Positions 7,292 to 16,033 of a stretch of 29,926 nt of DNA are shown one piece after another (the first letter of the stretch is position 1; each line of letters starts with the position of its first letter). A model generated the notes under the pieces. The model had not been told where the DNA came from. It searched no databases and saw nothing but the letters and a program-made list of their open reading frames with translations. Source of the DNA: JADFRG01 sp048054495 (GTDB lineage: Bacteria > Chloroflexota > Anaerolineae > Anaerolineales > E44-bin32); contig JBGMQN010000094.1 of NCBI GenBank assembly GCA_048054495.1, positions 1 to 29,926 on the forward strand, read 5' to 3'. Position numbers and translations under genes: made by a program.

Positions 7292-8215
7292 ATGGCCTGG
7301 CGTGTGCTGGTGACCGACGGCCTGTCTGAGGAGGGCCTGCGGCTGCTCCGGGATCAGGCGGAAGTGATCGAATCCGAGACGCTGGAAGCGCTCGGAGAGA
7401 GCGACGCACTCATTGTTCGGGGGCGCACAAAGGTTACCGCCGAAGTGCTCGATCAGGCGCGCCCGGGTCTCAAAGTGATCGGTCGTGCGGGGGTGGGAGT
7501 CGACAACATCGACTTGCAGGCCGCCAAATCCAAAGGCCTCACCGTGGTGAACGCGCCCCAGGCGGCGACCGTGGCCGTGGCAGAACTCACGCTGGGCCTC
7601 CTGCTTTCCCTTTCTCGCCATATCCCTGCTGCTGACGCCAGTATGCGCCGTACGGAGTGGCGCAAATCCGAGCTCAAGGGCTCCGAACTATCTGAAAAGA
7701 CCCTGGGCATCATAGGGGTAGGCAGGATTGGCGCAGCCGTGGCGGAACGGGCACGCGCGTTCGGAATGAATGTGCTGGGTTACGACGCGCTGATTGCGGA
7801 TGAGGAGCTCATCAATCGCGGCACGGAGCCCACCGAGTTCGACTCCTTGCTGGGAGCCTCAGACTACGTGTGCCTGCATTTGCCGCTGAATGAGGAGACC
7901 CGAGGCACGATCGGCCGCGAGGCCCTAAGCAAGATGAAGCCGGGAGCGCGCCTGGTGTCGGTTGCAAGGGGTGGGATAGTGGATGAGCAGGCGCTTCTAG
8001 CCGCACTCGAATCGGGTCACCTATCGGGAGCGGCGCTGGACGTATTTTCCGAAGAGCCGCCCGGAGAATCGCCGCTGCTCCAGCATCCAAATATGATTGC
8101 AACTCCCCATCTCGGGGCTCAAACGCGTGAAGCTCAGGTAAAGGCCGGGCGGGACATCGCAAGCGAAGTGCTGGCCGCGCTGAACGGCGAGCCGCTGCGC
8201 TGGAGAGTCGTCTGA
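7292..8215 (+). CDS. D-2-hydroxyacid dehydrogenase, 3-phosphoglycerate dehydrogenase-like, no regulatory domain
   Basis: A 307-residue NAD-dependent dehydrogenase. It has RAGVGVDNIDL (65-75) typical of SerA enzymes, a Rossmann motif GVGRIG (142-147), and the catalytic triad Arg226 (VARGGIVDE), Glu255 (DVFSEEP) and His273 (ATPHLGAQT). Sequence style favours 3-phosphoglycerate oxidation, the first step of serine synthesis, but the protein ends right after the catalytic domain and lacks the ACT or ASB domains that carry serine feedback control. Glyoxylate or hydroxypyruvate reductase activity is possible. ATG at 7292 is chosen over an upstream GTG at 7268 because the extra residues have no family match. 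A 23-base gap to the M32 gene suggests co-transcription. Confidence 0.88.
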   Translation: MAWRVLVTDGLSEEGLRLLRDQAEVIESETLEALGESDALIVRGRTKVTAEVLDQARPGLKVIGRAGVGVDNIDLQAAKSKGLTVVNAPQAATVAVAELTLGLLLSLSRHIPAADASMRRTEWRKSELKGSELSEKTLGIIGVGRIGAAVAERARAFGMNVLGYDALIADEELINRGTEPTEFDSLLGASDYVCLHLPLNEETRGTIGREALSKMKPGARLVSVARGGIVDEQALLAALESGHLSGAALDVFSEEPPGESPLLQHPNMIATPHLGAQTREAQVKAGRDIASEVLAALNGEPLRWRVV

Positions 8216-8238
8216 GAAAAGGAGAAGAGAGGGAATCG

Positions 8239-9771
8239 ATGGGTGAGGACTTCGACAGGCTTCATGGAATGGCGGGCAGGATCTTTGATCTCGCCTCCGC
8301 CGCAGGTATGTTGAGCTGGGACATGCAGACCTACATGCCACCGGGTGGCGCCGACGGTCGAGCACACGCCATGGCCACGCTCGCCAGCCTGGCCCACGAG
8401 CTCTTTGTGCGGGATGATTTTGGCGAGGCGCTGGAGGCAGCAGAAGCGGAGGTCAAGGACCTGGACCCTGATTCGGACGAGGCGGGAATCGTTGCGCGCC
8501 TGCGGCGAGATTTCGACAAAGGCCGGCGTGTGCCCAGCGATTGGGTCGCGGAATCAGAACGAACGGTGGGTCTCGCATTTAACGCATGGGTCGAGGCCCG
8601 GCAGGCTTCGAGTTTTACCGCCTTTCAACCTCACATTGAGAAGGTCCTGGAGCTGAAGCGCTCATACGTGAGTTTCTTCGAACCTTACGACAGTCCGTAC
8701 GACCCGCTGCTGGATGACTATGAGCCGGGATTGAAGTTGGCGGCGGTGAGGGAGATCTTCAGCGAACTTCGAGAAGTGCAGGTCCCATTGGTACAGGCCA
8801 TCAGTGAGCGATCGGAGGCGGTCGACGATTCGTTCTTGCGCGTCGCCTACAACGAGAAGGCACAGTGGGATTTTGGTCTGGAAGTGATCCGGGACATCGG
8901 CTTTGACTTCGAGCGAGGCAGGCAGGACAAGGCCCCCCATCCGTTCAGCCAGGCCCTCAATCGAGGCGATGTGCGTATCACCAATCGCGTCTACCCCAAT
9001 CAGTTCGGCCCCGCCCTCTTCGGATCCATGCACGAGGCCGGACACGCCATCTATAGCCAGGGGATTGCGCCGATACTGGACCGAATTCCGACCCTCTCCG
9101 GCTCGACCCTCGAGGGGGCTCACGATGCCGGACTTGGCATGCACGAGTCACAATCGCGTATGCTGGAAAATCTGGTGGGACGCAGCCGGGCGTTCTGGAC
9201 GGCCTACTATCCGCGGCTGCAGGCGGCTTTTCCCGCTCAGCTCGGGGGCATTGAGGTCGACAGCTTTTACCGTGCGATCAATAAGGTTGAGCGGTCGCTA
9301 ATCAGGGTTGATGCGGATGAGGCGACCTACAACCTGCACATCCTAATTCGATTTGAGATCGAGGCGGATTTGATCGAGGGCAACCTTGCGGTTGCCGACT
9401 TGGCGGACGCATGGAATGCGAAATTCGAGGAGATTCTGGGTCTCACTCCACCTGATGACAGGCGGGGGGTGCTGCAGGATATCCATTGGTCGGACGGCTA
9501 TTTCGGATATTTCCCAACCTACACGCTGGGCAACATTATCTCTGCGCAGCTCTGGCGGAAGCTTAGCGCTGATGTTCCCAACCTCGAAGCCCAGATCTCA
9601 AGGGGCGAATTCAACGAGCTTATCGGATGGCTGCACGAAAATGTGCATCGGCATGGGGGCAAGTACGAGCCCATGGTTTTGCTCAAGCGCATTACGGGTG
9701 AGAAACTCAGCGCAAGACCTTATCTCGAGTACTTGACCGACAAGTACTCAGAAATCTACGGCCTTAGCTGA
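8239..9771 (+). CDS. M32-family metallocarboxypeptidase (Taq carboxypeptidase type)
   Basis: A 510-residue cytoplasmic zinc carboxypeptidase, the usual length of the family. The zinc motif HEAGH is at 265-269 (MHEAGHAIYSQG), and the third ligand lies in the M32 signature MHESQSRMLEN with Glu303. Other family segments are TNRVYPNQF, the arginine-bearing IRVDADEATYNLHI, and DIHWSDGYFGYFPTYTLGN. No signal peptide. The enzyme removes C-terminal residues from peptides, which fits peptide recycling and the peptide importer further along. The start is supported by AGGAGAAGAGAGGG upstream of the ATG. It probably shares a transcript with the SerA-like gene. Confidence 0.96.
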   Translation: MGEDFDRLHGMAGRIFDLASAAGMLSWDMQTYMPPGGADGRAHAMATLASLAHELFVRDDFGEALEAAEAEVKDLDPDSDEAGIVARLRRDFDKGRRVPSDWVAESERTVGLAFNAWVEARQASSFTAFQPHIEKVLELKRSYVSFFEPYDSPYDPLLDDYEPGLKLAAVREIFSELREVQVPLVQAISERSEAVDDSFLRVAYNEKAQWDFGLEVIRDIGFDFERGRQDKAPHPFSQALNRGDVRITNRVYPNQFGPALFGSMHEAGHAIYSQGIAPILDRIPTLSGSTLEGAHDAGLGMHESQSRMLENLVGRSRAFWTAYYPRLQAAFPAQLGGIEVDSFYRAINKVERSLIRVDADEATYNLHILIRFEIEADLIEGNLAVADLADAWNAKFEEILGLTPPDDRRGVLQDIHWSDGYFGYFPTYTLGNIISAQLWRKLSADVPNLEAQISRGEFNELIGWLHENVHRHGGKYEPMVLLKRITGEKLSARPYLEYLTDKYSEIYGLS

Positions 9772-9805
9772 AGATTCACACCTCGCTGACAACCATCACC
9801 AGGCT

Positions 9806-9819
9806 GAGGGCCCGCCCTC
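9806..9819. other. Short perfect hairpin between genes
   Basis: GAGGGC, CC, GCCCTC lies 34 bases after the M32 stop. It lacks a T-run on the plus strand, so it is at best a weak terminator or an RNA 3' end structure. Confidence 0.35.
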
Positions 9820-9886
9820 TCACGCAAGTACCGGTGCTCCTGCTGACCGTTTCCGGATAACGAAGCCTCTCTCGGAGGGCTCGCGC

Positions 9887-10249
9887 ATGACCTTAACCAT
9901 CGTCCACGCACGGCTGGCAACCACCATGCTGCTCTTTCTATCGATCGCCGGCGTTTGGGGTCTGGCGAATTATTTCCTTCGCCGTGGCATCACAGGCAGC
10001 TACTGGGGCATCCTGGCTGTCGGCGAGATCCTGATCCTGGCTCAGTTGATAGTCGGCGTCATTTTGTGGATTGACAAGGGCCCCCCACCCTGGATCCATG
10101 TGCTCTATGGCATCGTGGCCGCCATTACCATTCCCGGCTATTACGCCTATACCAAGGGCCAGGACGATCGCCGGGCGAGCCTGACTTACGGACTAATCTG
10201 CCTCTTTCTCGTGGGTATCAGCCTGCGCGCCATGGGTACCGCCACGTAG
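9887..10249 (+). CDS. Four-helix integral membrane protein of unknown function
   Basis: A 120-residue protein with four hydrophobic segments at about 12-29, 40-62, 68-88 and 96-115. Short loops carry charged residues (LRRG near 32, KGQDDRR near 90) and a conserved-looking GPPPWIHVLYG segment begins the third helix. I do not recognise a named family. The layout resembles small haem- or quinone-associated membrane proteins, but only scattered His residues (His8, His70) are present, so no function is assigned. The start is supported by GGAGGG eight bases before the ATG. It stands alone, with 115 bases before it and 132 after it. Confidence 0.7.
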   Translation: MTLTIVHARLATTMLLFLSIAGVWGLANYFLRRGITGSYWGILAVGEILILAQLIVGVILWIDKGPPPWIHVLYGIVAAITIPGYYAYTKGQDDRRASLTYGLICLFLVGISLRAMGTAT

Positions 10250-10336
10250 CCGCCTCCCACATCGAAGGTAACCGGGTGAATTTTACATAAGTCGTCGCTC
10301 GGCACCCCCAACCCATCAGCGGCCCTGGCCCCCGAC

Positions 10337-10366
10337 TTGCACCAATCCCCTAATACGTGCTAGAAG
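10337..10366 (+). promoter_or_regulatory. Promoter for the lipoprotein gene
   Basis: TTGCAC (10337-10342), 18 bases, then TAGAAG (10361-10366) preceded by TGC, an extended -10. It ends 15 bases before the start codon, implying a leader of under ten bases. No clear Shine-Dalgarno. Confidence 0.45.
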
Positions 10367-10381
10367 TGCATCTCATCTGAT

Positions 10382-11314
10382 ATGTCTATGCCACGCATGC
10401 GCACGGGTACGCTCCTTCTAACTCTGGCATTAGCCGGATGCACGAGCGTAGCCCCCAGTCCGCTGAGCATCACCGAGCCCGTCCCTCCGCCTACTGTCGC
10501 GCCTATTGTCGAGCCTACAACGCCACCACCCACCGCGGCTCCTCCCAGCGCACCAACGCCGGCGCCTTTTAATCTGGCCACGCCTGCGATCGTGATCGAG
10601 AATCCCGAGCAACCGATCGTTCCCACTCTCATTCCGGCAAGCTCGGTCTTGCCCGATGCTCGGTTAGCGATCTATCGACCCGGACCTGGCTCGCAAGTTA
10701 CAAGCCCCTTCCAGGTCGTAGGGCGCGGTGGTCCCAGTTACAACGAGCGCGTGTATATCCGATTGCTTGGCGAGGATGGGCGGGTCGTTTCGGAACAAAC
10801 TACGATACTGTTCGCATATCCGGGAAACGCAGGCAATTTTGCAACCCGGATGGAATTCGATACGCCGGCGGTCGCAGAGAGTGCCCGTTTGGAGATCAGC
10901 ACCGATGGGATCCGATGGGCCAGCATGGACCAATTGGTTTCGGTGGATCTGGTGCTGCTCTCGGAAGGCCTGCCCCGCATTCACCCCGTAAAGCATGGAC
11001 CACAGAAGCTCGCCATTTTGCGTCCCCGAGACGGCGGCGTTGTCGAAGGGGGAACGATGACGGTGCGCGGCGCGGGTTGGACCGATTCAGATTTGCCGCT
11101 TACCGTCGAGCTGCTTAACCGCAGTGGAGAAGCGTTGGCCACGCACGAGGTGCGCTTGGACTCTCTGGAACCGGGGGTGTTAGGAGCCTTCGAGCTCGTG
11201 ATCCCCTACGATATTCCCTATGCTCAGTACGTGCGGGTGGTCATCCGCGAATGGAACGCAGATCCTCCGGGACTTCGATACTTCTCCAGCGTGGAAGTCT
11301 GGCTGAAGCCTTAG
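10382..11314 (+). CDS. Lipoprotein with proline-rich linker and two Gmad2/Ig-like domains
   Basis: A 310-residue exported lipoprotein. The N-terminus has basic residues, a hydrophobic core and a lipobox Leu17-Ala18-Gly19-Cys20, so Cys20 should be lipidated outside the membrane. Residues 24-95 are a Pro/Thr/Ala-rich spacer (PPTVAPIVEPTTPPPTAAPP). Two similar beta-rich domains follow. The first (about 97-190) begins LAIYRPGPGSQVTSPFQVVG and the second (about 205-308) begins LAILRPRDGGVVEGGTMTVRG. This repeated pattern matches the Gmad2 immunoglobulin-like domain seen in spore-germination and surface proteins. A role in surface binding is likely; no enzyme motif is present. The VanW wall-protein gene follows on the same strand. 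An ATG two codons on is an equal start candidate. Confidence 0.8.
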   Translation: MSMPRMRTGTLLLTLALAGCTSVAPSPLSITEPVPPPTVAPIVEPTTPPPTAAPPSAPTPAPFNLATPAIVIENPEQPIVPTLIPASSVLPDARLAIYRPGPGSQVTSPFQVVGRGGPSYNERVYIRLLGEDGRVVSEQTTILFAYPGNAGNFATRMEFDTPAVAESARLEISTDGIRWASMDQLVSVDLVLLSEGLPRIHPVKHGPQKLAILRPRDGGVVEGGTMTVRGAGWTDSDLPLTVELLNRSGEALATHEVRLDSLEPGVLGAFELVIPYDIPYAQYVRVVIREWNADPPGLRYFSSVEVWLKP

Positions 11315-11347
11315 ACCGAACAGCACCCGCCTCCAGCTACCTCGGGA

Positions 11348-11356
11348 TGATATACT
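11348..11356 (+). promoter_or_regulatory. Extended -10 before the VanW gene
   Basis: TGA followed by TATACT, five of six matches plus the TGn extension, ending 26 bases before the ATG at 11383. The leader would be about 20 bases. There is no good -35. Confidence 0.5.
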
Positions 11357-11382
11357 GCTCGCCCAATTTCGGGCAGCAACTT

Positions 11383-13200
11383 ATGGAAACACGCGCTTAC
11401 TTGAAGTCGATACTCGCCTCCTTGCCCATCGGGCTATTCAGCATGTTGCTAGCTGCAGGCGTGGGGCTGGTGATCTTCATTCTGGGGATTCGGGTGGTCT
11501 ACTCTGGACGGGCTTTGCCCGGAGTCTCGGCCGCTGGCATCTCCGTCGGCGGGCTCACGGAACCAGAAATTGAACTGGCCCTTGGCGAGATCCTTTCCTA
11601 CCCGCGCACCGGCAGGGTGCTTATGACGGACGGCACGCGCTACTGGGTTGCGACACCGGGAGAGCTTGGCGTCGCGCTGGACATACCCCGCATGGCCGAC
11701 CAGGCGCTCACAGTAGGACGGGAGGGCGGGGCACTGCTCCAGCTGACGAACTTCTTCAGTGCCTGGAGCTCGGGGGTTGAGGTGCCAACCACGGTGCGGT
11801 TCGACCAGCGGGCGGGCGCAGCATACATGAACGCTTTGGCGGCACAGATCGACCAGCCACAGCTGGAAGCCACAATAGGGGTAGATGGCGTACAGGTTGC
11901 GATGCGCCCTGGGCAAATTGGACGGCAACTTGAAATCGAGCGCAGTCTCGAGCAGTTAGCTCCGGTCTTCGCTTCCCTTCACGACGCCGAGGTCCCGCTC
12001 ACGGTCAAGGAGACACCGCCGATGGTGCTGGACGCGAGCGAGCAAGGTCAGATCGCATCCGAAATACTGAAGGCGCCGCTCACCCTCACCGCCGAGGATG
12101 CCGGGCCCTGGACCATCGATCAGCAGGGTCTGGCTGAGATGCTGCGCTTCAATCTCAACCAAGAGCGGGCTCAATACGAGGTTGGGATCGATCTGCTTGC
12201 TCTATCTGCCTATCTTGAGCCGCTCGCCCCGGAATTGCTGCGTGAGCCCGAAAACGCGCGCTTCGTCTTCAACGACGACACGCGGGAGCTCGATCTCCTG
12301 GCGGAAGCCGTCATCGGGCGAACGCTCGATATCCCGGCGAGCATCGAGGCCATCAATCAAGGGCTGGCAAATGGGGAGCATGAGATCCCATTGGTCTTCG
12401 AGCTCGAGCAACCGGTGGTCGGCAGCGACGCGACCGCCGCCGAACTGGGCATCACCGAAGAGGTCAGCGTGGTGTCTAGCTATTTTGCCGGCTCCAGCCC
12501 GGCACGCATCCAGAACATCACCGTCTCCGCCGCGCCGTTCCACGGGCTGCTGATCGCCCCTGGAGAGACCCTGTCCATGGCGGAGATCCTGGGCGACATC
12601 AGCCTGGACACTGGCTATGCGGAAGCGCTAATCATCTACGGCGGTCGCACCATCAAGGGAGTGGGCGGCGGAGTCTGTCAGGTGAGCACCACCCTGTTCC
12701 GCGCCGCTTTTTTTGGCGGATTCGGCATCGTCGAACGCAACCCTCATGCCTATCGCGTGAGCTACTATGAGCAAGGACCGGGCTCACCCGGTCCGGGATT
12801 TGACGCGACGGTCTACGTACCGTTGGTGGATTTCAAATTCACCAACGACAGCGACAACTGGCTGCTGTCCGAGACCTATATCTATGGCTCGCAGCTGCTC
12901 TGGAAGTTCTATTCGACCGGCGATGGGCGGCAGGTGCAGATCAGCGGCCCTCAGATCTCGAATAAGGTGGATGCGCCCAAGCCACTCTACAAACTGAACC
13001 GGGACCTCAAAGAGGGGGAAATCAAGCAGGTGGATTACGAGGTGGACGGCATGGACGTGCTTGTCACCCGCACCGTCACGCGTGGGGACGAGGTTCTGAA
13101 TCGGGACACCATTAAGACCCACTATCTGCCCTGGCGTGCGATCTACGAGTACGGTCCTGGGACCGAGCTGCCAGACAACGCGATCACCGACCAGGATTGA
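11383..13200 (+). CDS. VanW-family protein, membrane-anchored, with peptidoglycan-binding-like repeats
   Basis: A 605-residue protein with one N-terminal membrane anchor (about 14-37) and a large outer part. Residues 40-350 look like two copies of the PG_binding_4 domain that precedes VanW domains; the first begins GVSAAGISVGGLTEPEIELAL. The VanW domain spans about 360-500, with the family core NITVSAAPFHGLLIAPGE, GGGVCQVSTTLFRAAF (Cys432) and ERNPHAYRVSYY. A G5-like tail follows to about 590 (LYKLNRDLKEGEIKQVDYEV). The VanW family takes its name from vancomycin-resistance clusters; its molecular role is uncertain, but this layout indicates a cell-wall job. ATG at 11383 is chosen because the upstream extension overlaps the lipoprotein gene and hides the anchor. 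Confidence 0.9.
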   Translation: METRAYLKSILASLPIGLFSMLLAAGVGLVIFILGIRVVYSGRALPGVSAAGISVGGLTEPEIELALGEILSYPRTGRVLMTDGTRYWVATPGELGVALDIPRMADQALTVGREGGALLQLTNFFSAWSSGVEVPTTVRFDQRAGAAYMNALAAQIDQPQLEATIGVDGVQVAMRPGQIGRQLEIERSLEQLAPVFASLHDAEVPLTVKETPPMVLDASEQGQIASEILKAPLTLTAEDAGPWTIDQQGLAEMLRFNLNQERAQYEVGIDLLALSAYLEPLAPELLREPENARFVFNDDTRELDLLAEAVIGRTLDIPASIEAINQGLANGEHEIPLVFELEQPVVGSDATAAELGITEEVSVVSSYFAGSSPARIQNITVSAAPFHGLLIAPGETLSMAEILGDISLDTGYAEALIIYGGRTIKGVGGGVCQVSTTLFRAAFFGGFGIVERNPHAYRVSYYEQGPGSPGPGFDATVYVPLVDFKFTNDSDNWLLSETYIYGSQLLWKFYSTGDGRQVQISGPQISNKVDAPKPLYKLNRDLKEGEIKQVDYEVDGMDVLVTRTVTRGDEVLNRDTIKTHYLPWRAIYEYGPGTELPDNAITDQD

Positions 13201-13233
13201 GTTCGTAGCGCATTATCCTCGAAGCTCTCGCGA

Positions 13234-13242
13234 TGGTAAAAT
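13234..13242 (+). promoter_or_regulatory. Extended -10 before the Trm112-like gene
   Basis: TGG followed by TAAAAT, five of six matches to TATAAT with the TGn extension, 24 bases before the ATG. A GAGAGAGG Shine-Dalgarno at 13256-13263 lies in the leader. Confidence 0.55.
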
Positions 13243-13266
13243 CATCGCCCACATTGAGAGAGGCTG

Positions 13267-13497
13267 ATGGTTAGCGAAGAACTGCTCGAAATCCTGCGCT
13301 GCCCCCACTGCGTTCAAGAGCGAGAGGGGATGCTGGTGCTGGTAAAAGACACCTGGCTGGTGTGCCAGGAAGATGCGGACTACTGCGGCCGAAAGTACCC
13401 GATCCTGGACGACATCCCCGTTATGTTGATCGACGAGGGAGATAAGTGGATCTCAGTCGCCGAGGAGGATCTGCCTGTCCCGCCCCCTGAGCGATAG
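13267..13497 (+). CDS. Trm112/UPF0434-like small zinc-binding protein
   Basis: A 76-residue protein with the Trm112p pattern: LLEILRCPHC at the N-terminus (Cys12, Cys15), a short beta hairpin, then Cys33 and Cys40 followed by RKYPILDDIPVML. Most bacterial relatives of the YcaR type keep fewer cysteines in the second half; here a full four-Cys set could hold one zinc ion. Family members are small partners of methyltransferases in eukaryotes and archaea, while the bacterial role is poorly known. The stop codon TAG shares its last base with the GTG start of the HEAT-repeat gene, so the two are translationally linked. It has its own extended -10 and Shine-Dalgarno. Confidence 0.85.
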   Translation: MVSEELLEILRCPHCVQEREGMLVLVKDTWLVCQEDADYCGRKYPILDDIPVMLIDEGDKWISVAEEDLPVPPPER

Positions 13498-14072
13498 TGG
13501 GTGAGCTCGAAACGCTCATCAGCGAACTAACTTCAGAAGACGACGCGCGCGCGGCGCGGGCGCTTTCTCAGATCCCCCAGCACGGCAAACCCGCACTCGA
13601 CTTTCTGCTGAACTTGTACGCTTCGGACGAGCCCGATCAGCGATGGTGGGCAGTTGTGGCGCTTTCGAGCCTGGATTACCCGCGTGCCAACTCCGCGCTG
13701 ATCCAGGCCCTCGGGGACGGTGACCCGACCGTGCGCCAGTGTGCGGCGGCCGGACTGCGCCAGCATCCGATCCCGGATGCGGTGCCGCGTCTGATCGAGG
13801 CTTTGGGAGATGAGGACCGCCTGCTCGCCCGATTGGCTTCCGGAGCGCTTGCCGCGGCCGGCCCAGAGGCGATCCCCCCTCTGTCGCAGGCTATGCAGTC
13901 AGAGATCCCTCAGGTGAGGATCGAAGCCGCGCGTGCGCTGGGGCAAAGCGGCGATCCGGATGCCATTCCGGCCTTGTTTGAGGCATTAAATGACACTTCG
14001 GCCGTGGTCCTCCATCTGGCCGAAGTGGGGCTCGAACGCCTGGGGGTGGGGATGGTGTTCTTCAGGCCGTGA
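13497..14072 (+). CDS. HEAT-repeat protein
   Basis: A 191-residue protein built of about five HEAT/PBS-lyase-type helical repeats. The repeating pattern is clearest in SALIQALGDGDPTVRQCAAA, then AVPRLIEALGDEDRLLARLA, AIPPLSQAMQSEIPQVRIEA and AIPALFEALNDTSAVVLHLA. Such repeats form a curved scaffold for protein contacts, so this is a likely cytoplasmic adaptor with no catalytic motif. The GTG start overlaps the stop of the Trm112-like gene by one base and has no strong Shine-Dalgarno, which points to coupled translation and perhaps a shared partner. Its 3' end overlaps the convergent DUF456 gene by 11 bases. Confidence 0.85.
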   Translation: MGELETLISELTSEDDARAARALSQIPQHGKPALDFLLNLYASDEPDQRWWAVVALSSLDYPRANSALIQALGDGDPTVRQCAAAGLRQHPIPDAVPRLIEALGDEDRLLARLASGALAAAGPEAIPPLSQAMQSEIPQVRIEAARALGQSGDPDAIPALFEALNDTSAVVLHLAEVGLERLGVGMVFFRP

Positions 14073-14547
14073 TCACCCAGGCAAGCCAGGCTCCGATCAT
14101 CAGCAGCCCGAAGACCAATTTCACCCCGAACGAAGCCCCGTAGCCCAGGCCCATCCCCAGCATGGCGCGTCCCGCTTGGCGCCAATCTCTCAGGCGCACG
14201 TATTCGACGACAAAGGTGCCGGCAAGCAGGCCGATGATCAGTCCAAACGGTGGAAAGACGAAGAGTCCGATGGTGCCAAGAACAAGGCCGGCAAAGATCG
14301 CCTTATAGGAGGCCCCCGCCACACGCGCCCCCGCCCCACCGACGTACGTTTCCGCTATTATTCCCACTGCTCCAAGCACCGTGATAAGCCCGAACAACCA
14401 TGGTCCCCGCTCCCCCCATCCGACCAGCAGAGCGTAGCCTAGCGCCGCAGCCCAGATGAGCAGCAGGTCTGGGAAGAAGGGGATGAAAATCCCCACCAGC
14501 CCTGCCAGCATGAGTATGCCGGCCAGGATGGTCCACAGGATATCCAT
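14062..14547 (-). CDS. DUF456-family membrane protein
   Basis: A 161-residue protein of the DUF456 family. It has a hydrophobic N-terminal hairpin (LAGILMLAGLVGIFIPFFPD), a central LGAVGIIAETYVGGAGARVAG segment, and the Gly-rich FVFPPFGLIIGLLAGTFVVE that is characteristic of the family, then RQAGRAMLG and a last membrane helix. About four or five membrane segments. No biochemical function is established for this family. The ATG abuts the second N gap at 14547, so its ribosome-binding site is hidden. It follows serS on the same strand, across the gap. Confidence 0.85.
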   Translation of the reverse strand: MDILWTILAGILMLAGLVGIFIPFFPDLLLIWAAALGYALLVGWGERGPWLFGLITVLGAVGIIAETYVGGAGARVAGASYKAIFAGLVLGTIGLFVFPPFGLIIGLLAGTFVVEYVRLRDWRQAGRAMLGMGLGYGASFGVKLVFGLLMIGAWLAWVITA

Positions 14548-14647
14548 NNNNNNNNNNNNNNNNNNNNNNNNNNNNNNNNNNNNNNNNNNNNNNNNNNNNN
14601 NNNNNNNNNNNNNNNNNNNNNNNNNNNNNNNNNNNNNNNNNNNNNNN
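14548..14647. other. Scaffold gap of exactly 100 N
   Basis: Exactly 100 N between the start of the DUF456 gene and the 3' end of serS. The true length is unknown. The last few serS codons, its stop, and the upstream signals of the DUF456 gene are inside. Any frame reading through it is an artefact. Confidence 0.95.
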
Positions 14648-15904
14648 CTTCACGCCCCCCATCCAGGGGCGCAGAACCTCCGGCACCTCTACGCTGCCGT
14701 CCGCTTGCTGATAATTCTCCAGGACCGCGATCATCGTGCGCGGCAGGGCCAGTCCCGAGCCATTCAGAGTATGGACGTACTCCGGCTTGGCGCCCTTTTC
14801 GCGCCGGAAGCGGATGTCCGTCCTGCGCGCCTGAAAGGCCTCACAGTTGCTCACGGAGCTCACTTCCAACCACTCTTCTGAGCCGGGGGCCCACAGCTCC
14901 AGGTCGTATTTCTTGGCGGCCGTGAATCCGAGGTCCCCGGTCACCATCTGCACCACCCGGTAGGGGACCTCCAAGGCCCGGCAGACGGCCGTCGCATGCT
15001 CTAAGATCTGCTCCAGTGCTTCGTAAGAATCCTCCGGCGTGGTGAGCTTATACATCTCGACCTTGTCGAATTGATGGCCGCGCTTGATGCCCCGCACGTC
15101 TCGACCACCGGAGAACTTTTCCCGCCGGAAACAGGGAGTATAGGCCACGTAGTTCAGCGGCAGATCTTCCGCCTCCAAGATTTCCTCTCGATGCAGATTC
15201 GTGAGCGGGATCTCGGCCGTGCCGATCAACCACAGGTCGTCCTCAACATCGTGATAGATGTTATCCGCGAACTTAGGGAACTGACCGGCGCCCCACATGC
15301 ATTGCTCCTTGACAATAGCCGGGGGATAGATTTCGGTGTAGCCATGCTGTGTGATGTGCAGGTCCAGCATCCACTGGATCAGCGCCCGCTGCAGCCTGGC
15401 CCCGGCACCCTTGAGCACGTAGAACCGGCTCCCAGATAGTTTGACCCCTCGCTCAAAGTCCAGGATCCCGAGCTGCGGCCCAAGATCCCAATGCGGCAGC
15501 GGTTCGAAGTCGAACTCGCGCAGCTTGCCTTCTTCTCGCAGCACGACGTTTTCGCTCTCATCCGCTCCGACTGGCACGCTCGCATCCGGCAGATTCGGCA
15601 CCTCATACATCGCCTGCTGGAGAGCTTCTTCGGTTTCGCGCAGATCGGCCTCCAGTACCTTAATGCGCTCGTTGACCCCGCTCATCGACTCGATGAGCGA
15701 TTGGCGCTCTTCCCCCGCCTCCATACGGCCGATTCGCTTGGAGATCTCGTTTCGATCCTGTCGCAGACTCTCGAGCTCTTGCAGGATTTCCCGACGCCCC
15801 AGGTCCAAGCCAACGATCTCATCGATCGGTGCCTCGGTCCCCAGACTGGCGATTGCTTCCTTGATCGCCTCGGGATCCTTGCGGATCAATTGGATATCTA
15901 ACAT
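14648..15904 (-). CDS. serS: Seryl-tRNA synthetase, last codons lost in the gap
   Basis: Attaches serine to tRNA-Ser in the cytoplasm. 419 residues are visible, so at most a handful are missing. Residues 1-105 form the long antiparallel coiled-coil arm (MLDIQLIRKDPEAIKEAIAS start). The class II catalytic core has motif 2 CFRREKFSGGRDVRG, then GHQFDKVEM, SSVSNCEAFQARR, and motif 3 LNGSGLALPRTMIAVLENYQ. It breaks off at LRPWMGGVK, where family members usually end within ten residues. The ATG at 15904 follows GGAGGAGG with good spacing. A consensus sigma-70 promoter lies 67 bases upstream. The leader shows no T-box signature. Confidence 0.97.
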
Positions 15905-15971
15905 GGCTTGGCCTCCTCCAACGACATGCGCCCCCCGCCTGTGGGACGAGGGGCACACCGCAAGCGTGAAC

Positions 15972-15999
15972 ATTATAGAAGCCGGTCGCGCGCTGTCAA
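15972..15999 (-). promoter_or_regulatory. Consensus sigma-70 promoter for serS
   Basis: On the minus strand TTGACA (15999-15994), a 16-base spacer, then TATAAT (15977-15972). Both hexamers are perfect matches. Transcription should start near 15965, giving a leader of about 60 bases with a GGAGGAGG ribosome-binding site. Confidence 0.85.
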
Positions 16000-16033
16000 G
16001 AACGCACACCTTGTAGCCAGATTCGTCTGGGGT

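Noticed and set aside
9806..9819. Intrinsic terminator after the M32 gene
   Set aside because: The stem is perfect but no T-run follows on either strand.
15905..15971. T-box riboswitch in the serS leader
   Set aside because: The leader is only about 60 bases and lacks the T-box consensus and an intrinsic terminator.
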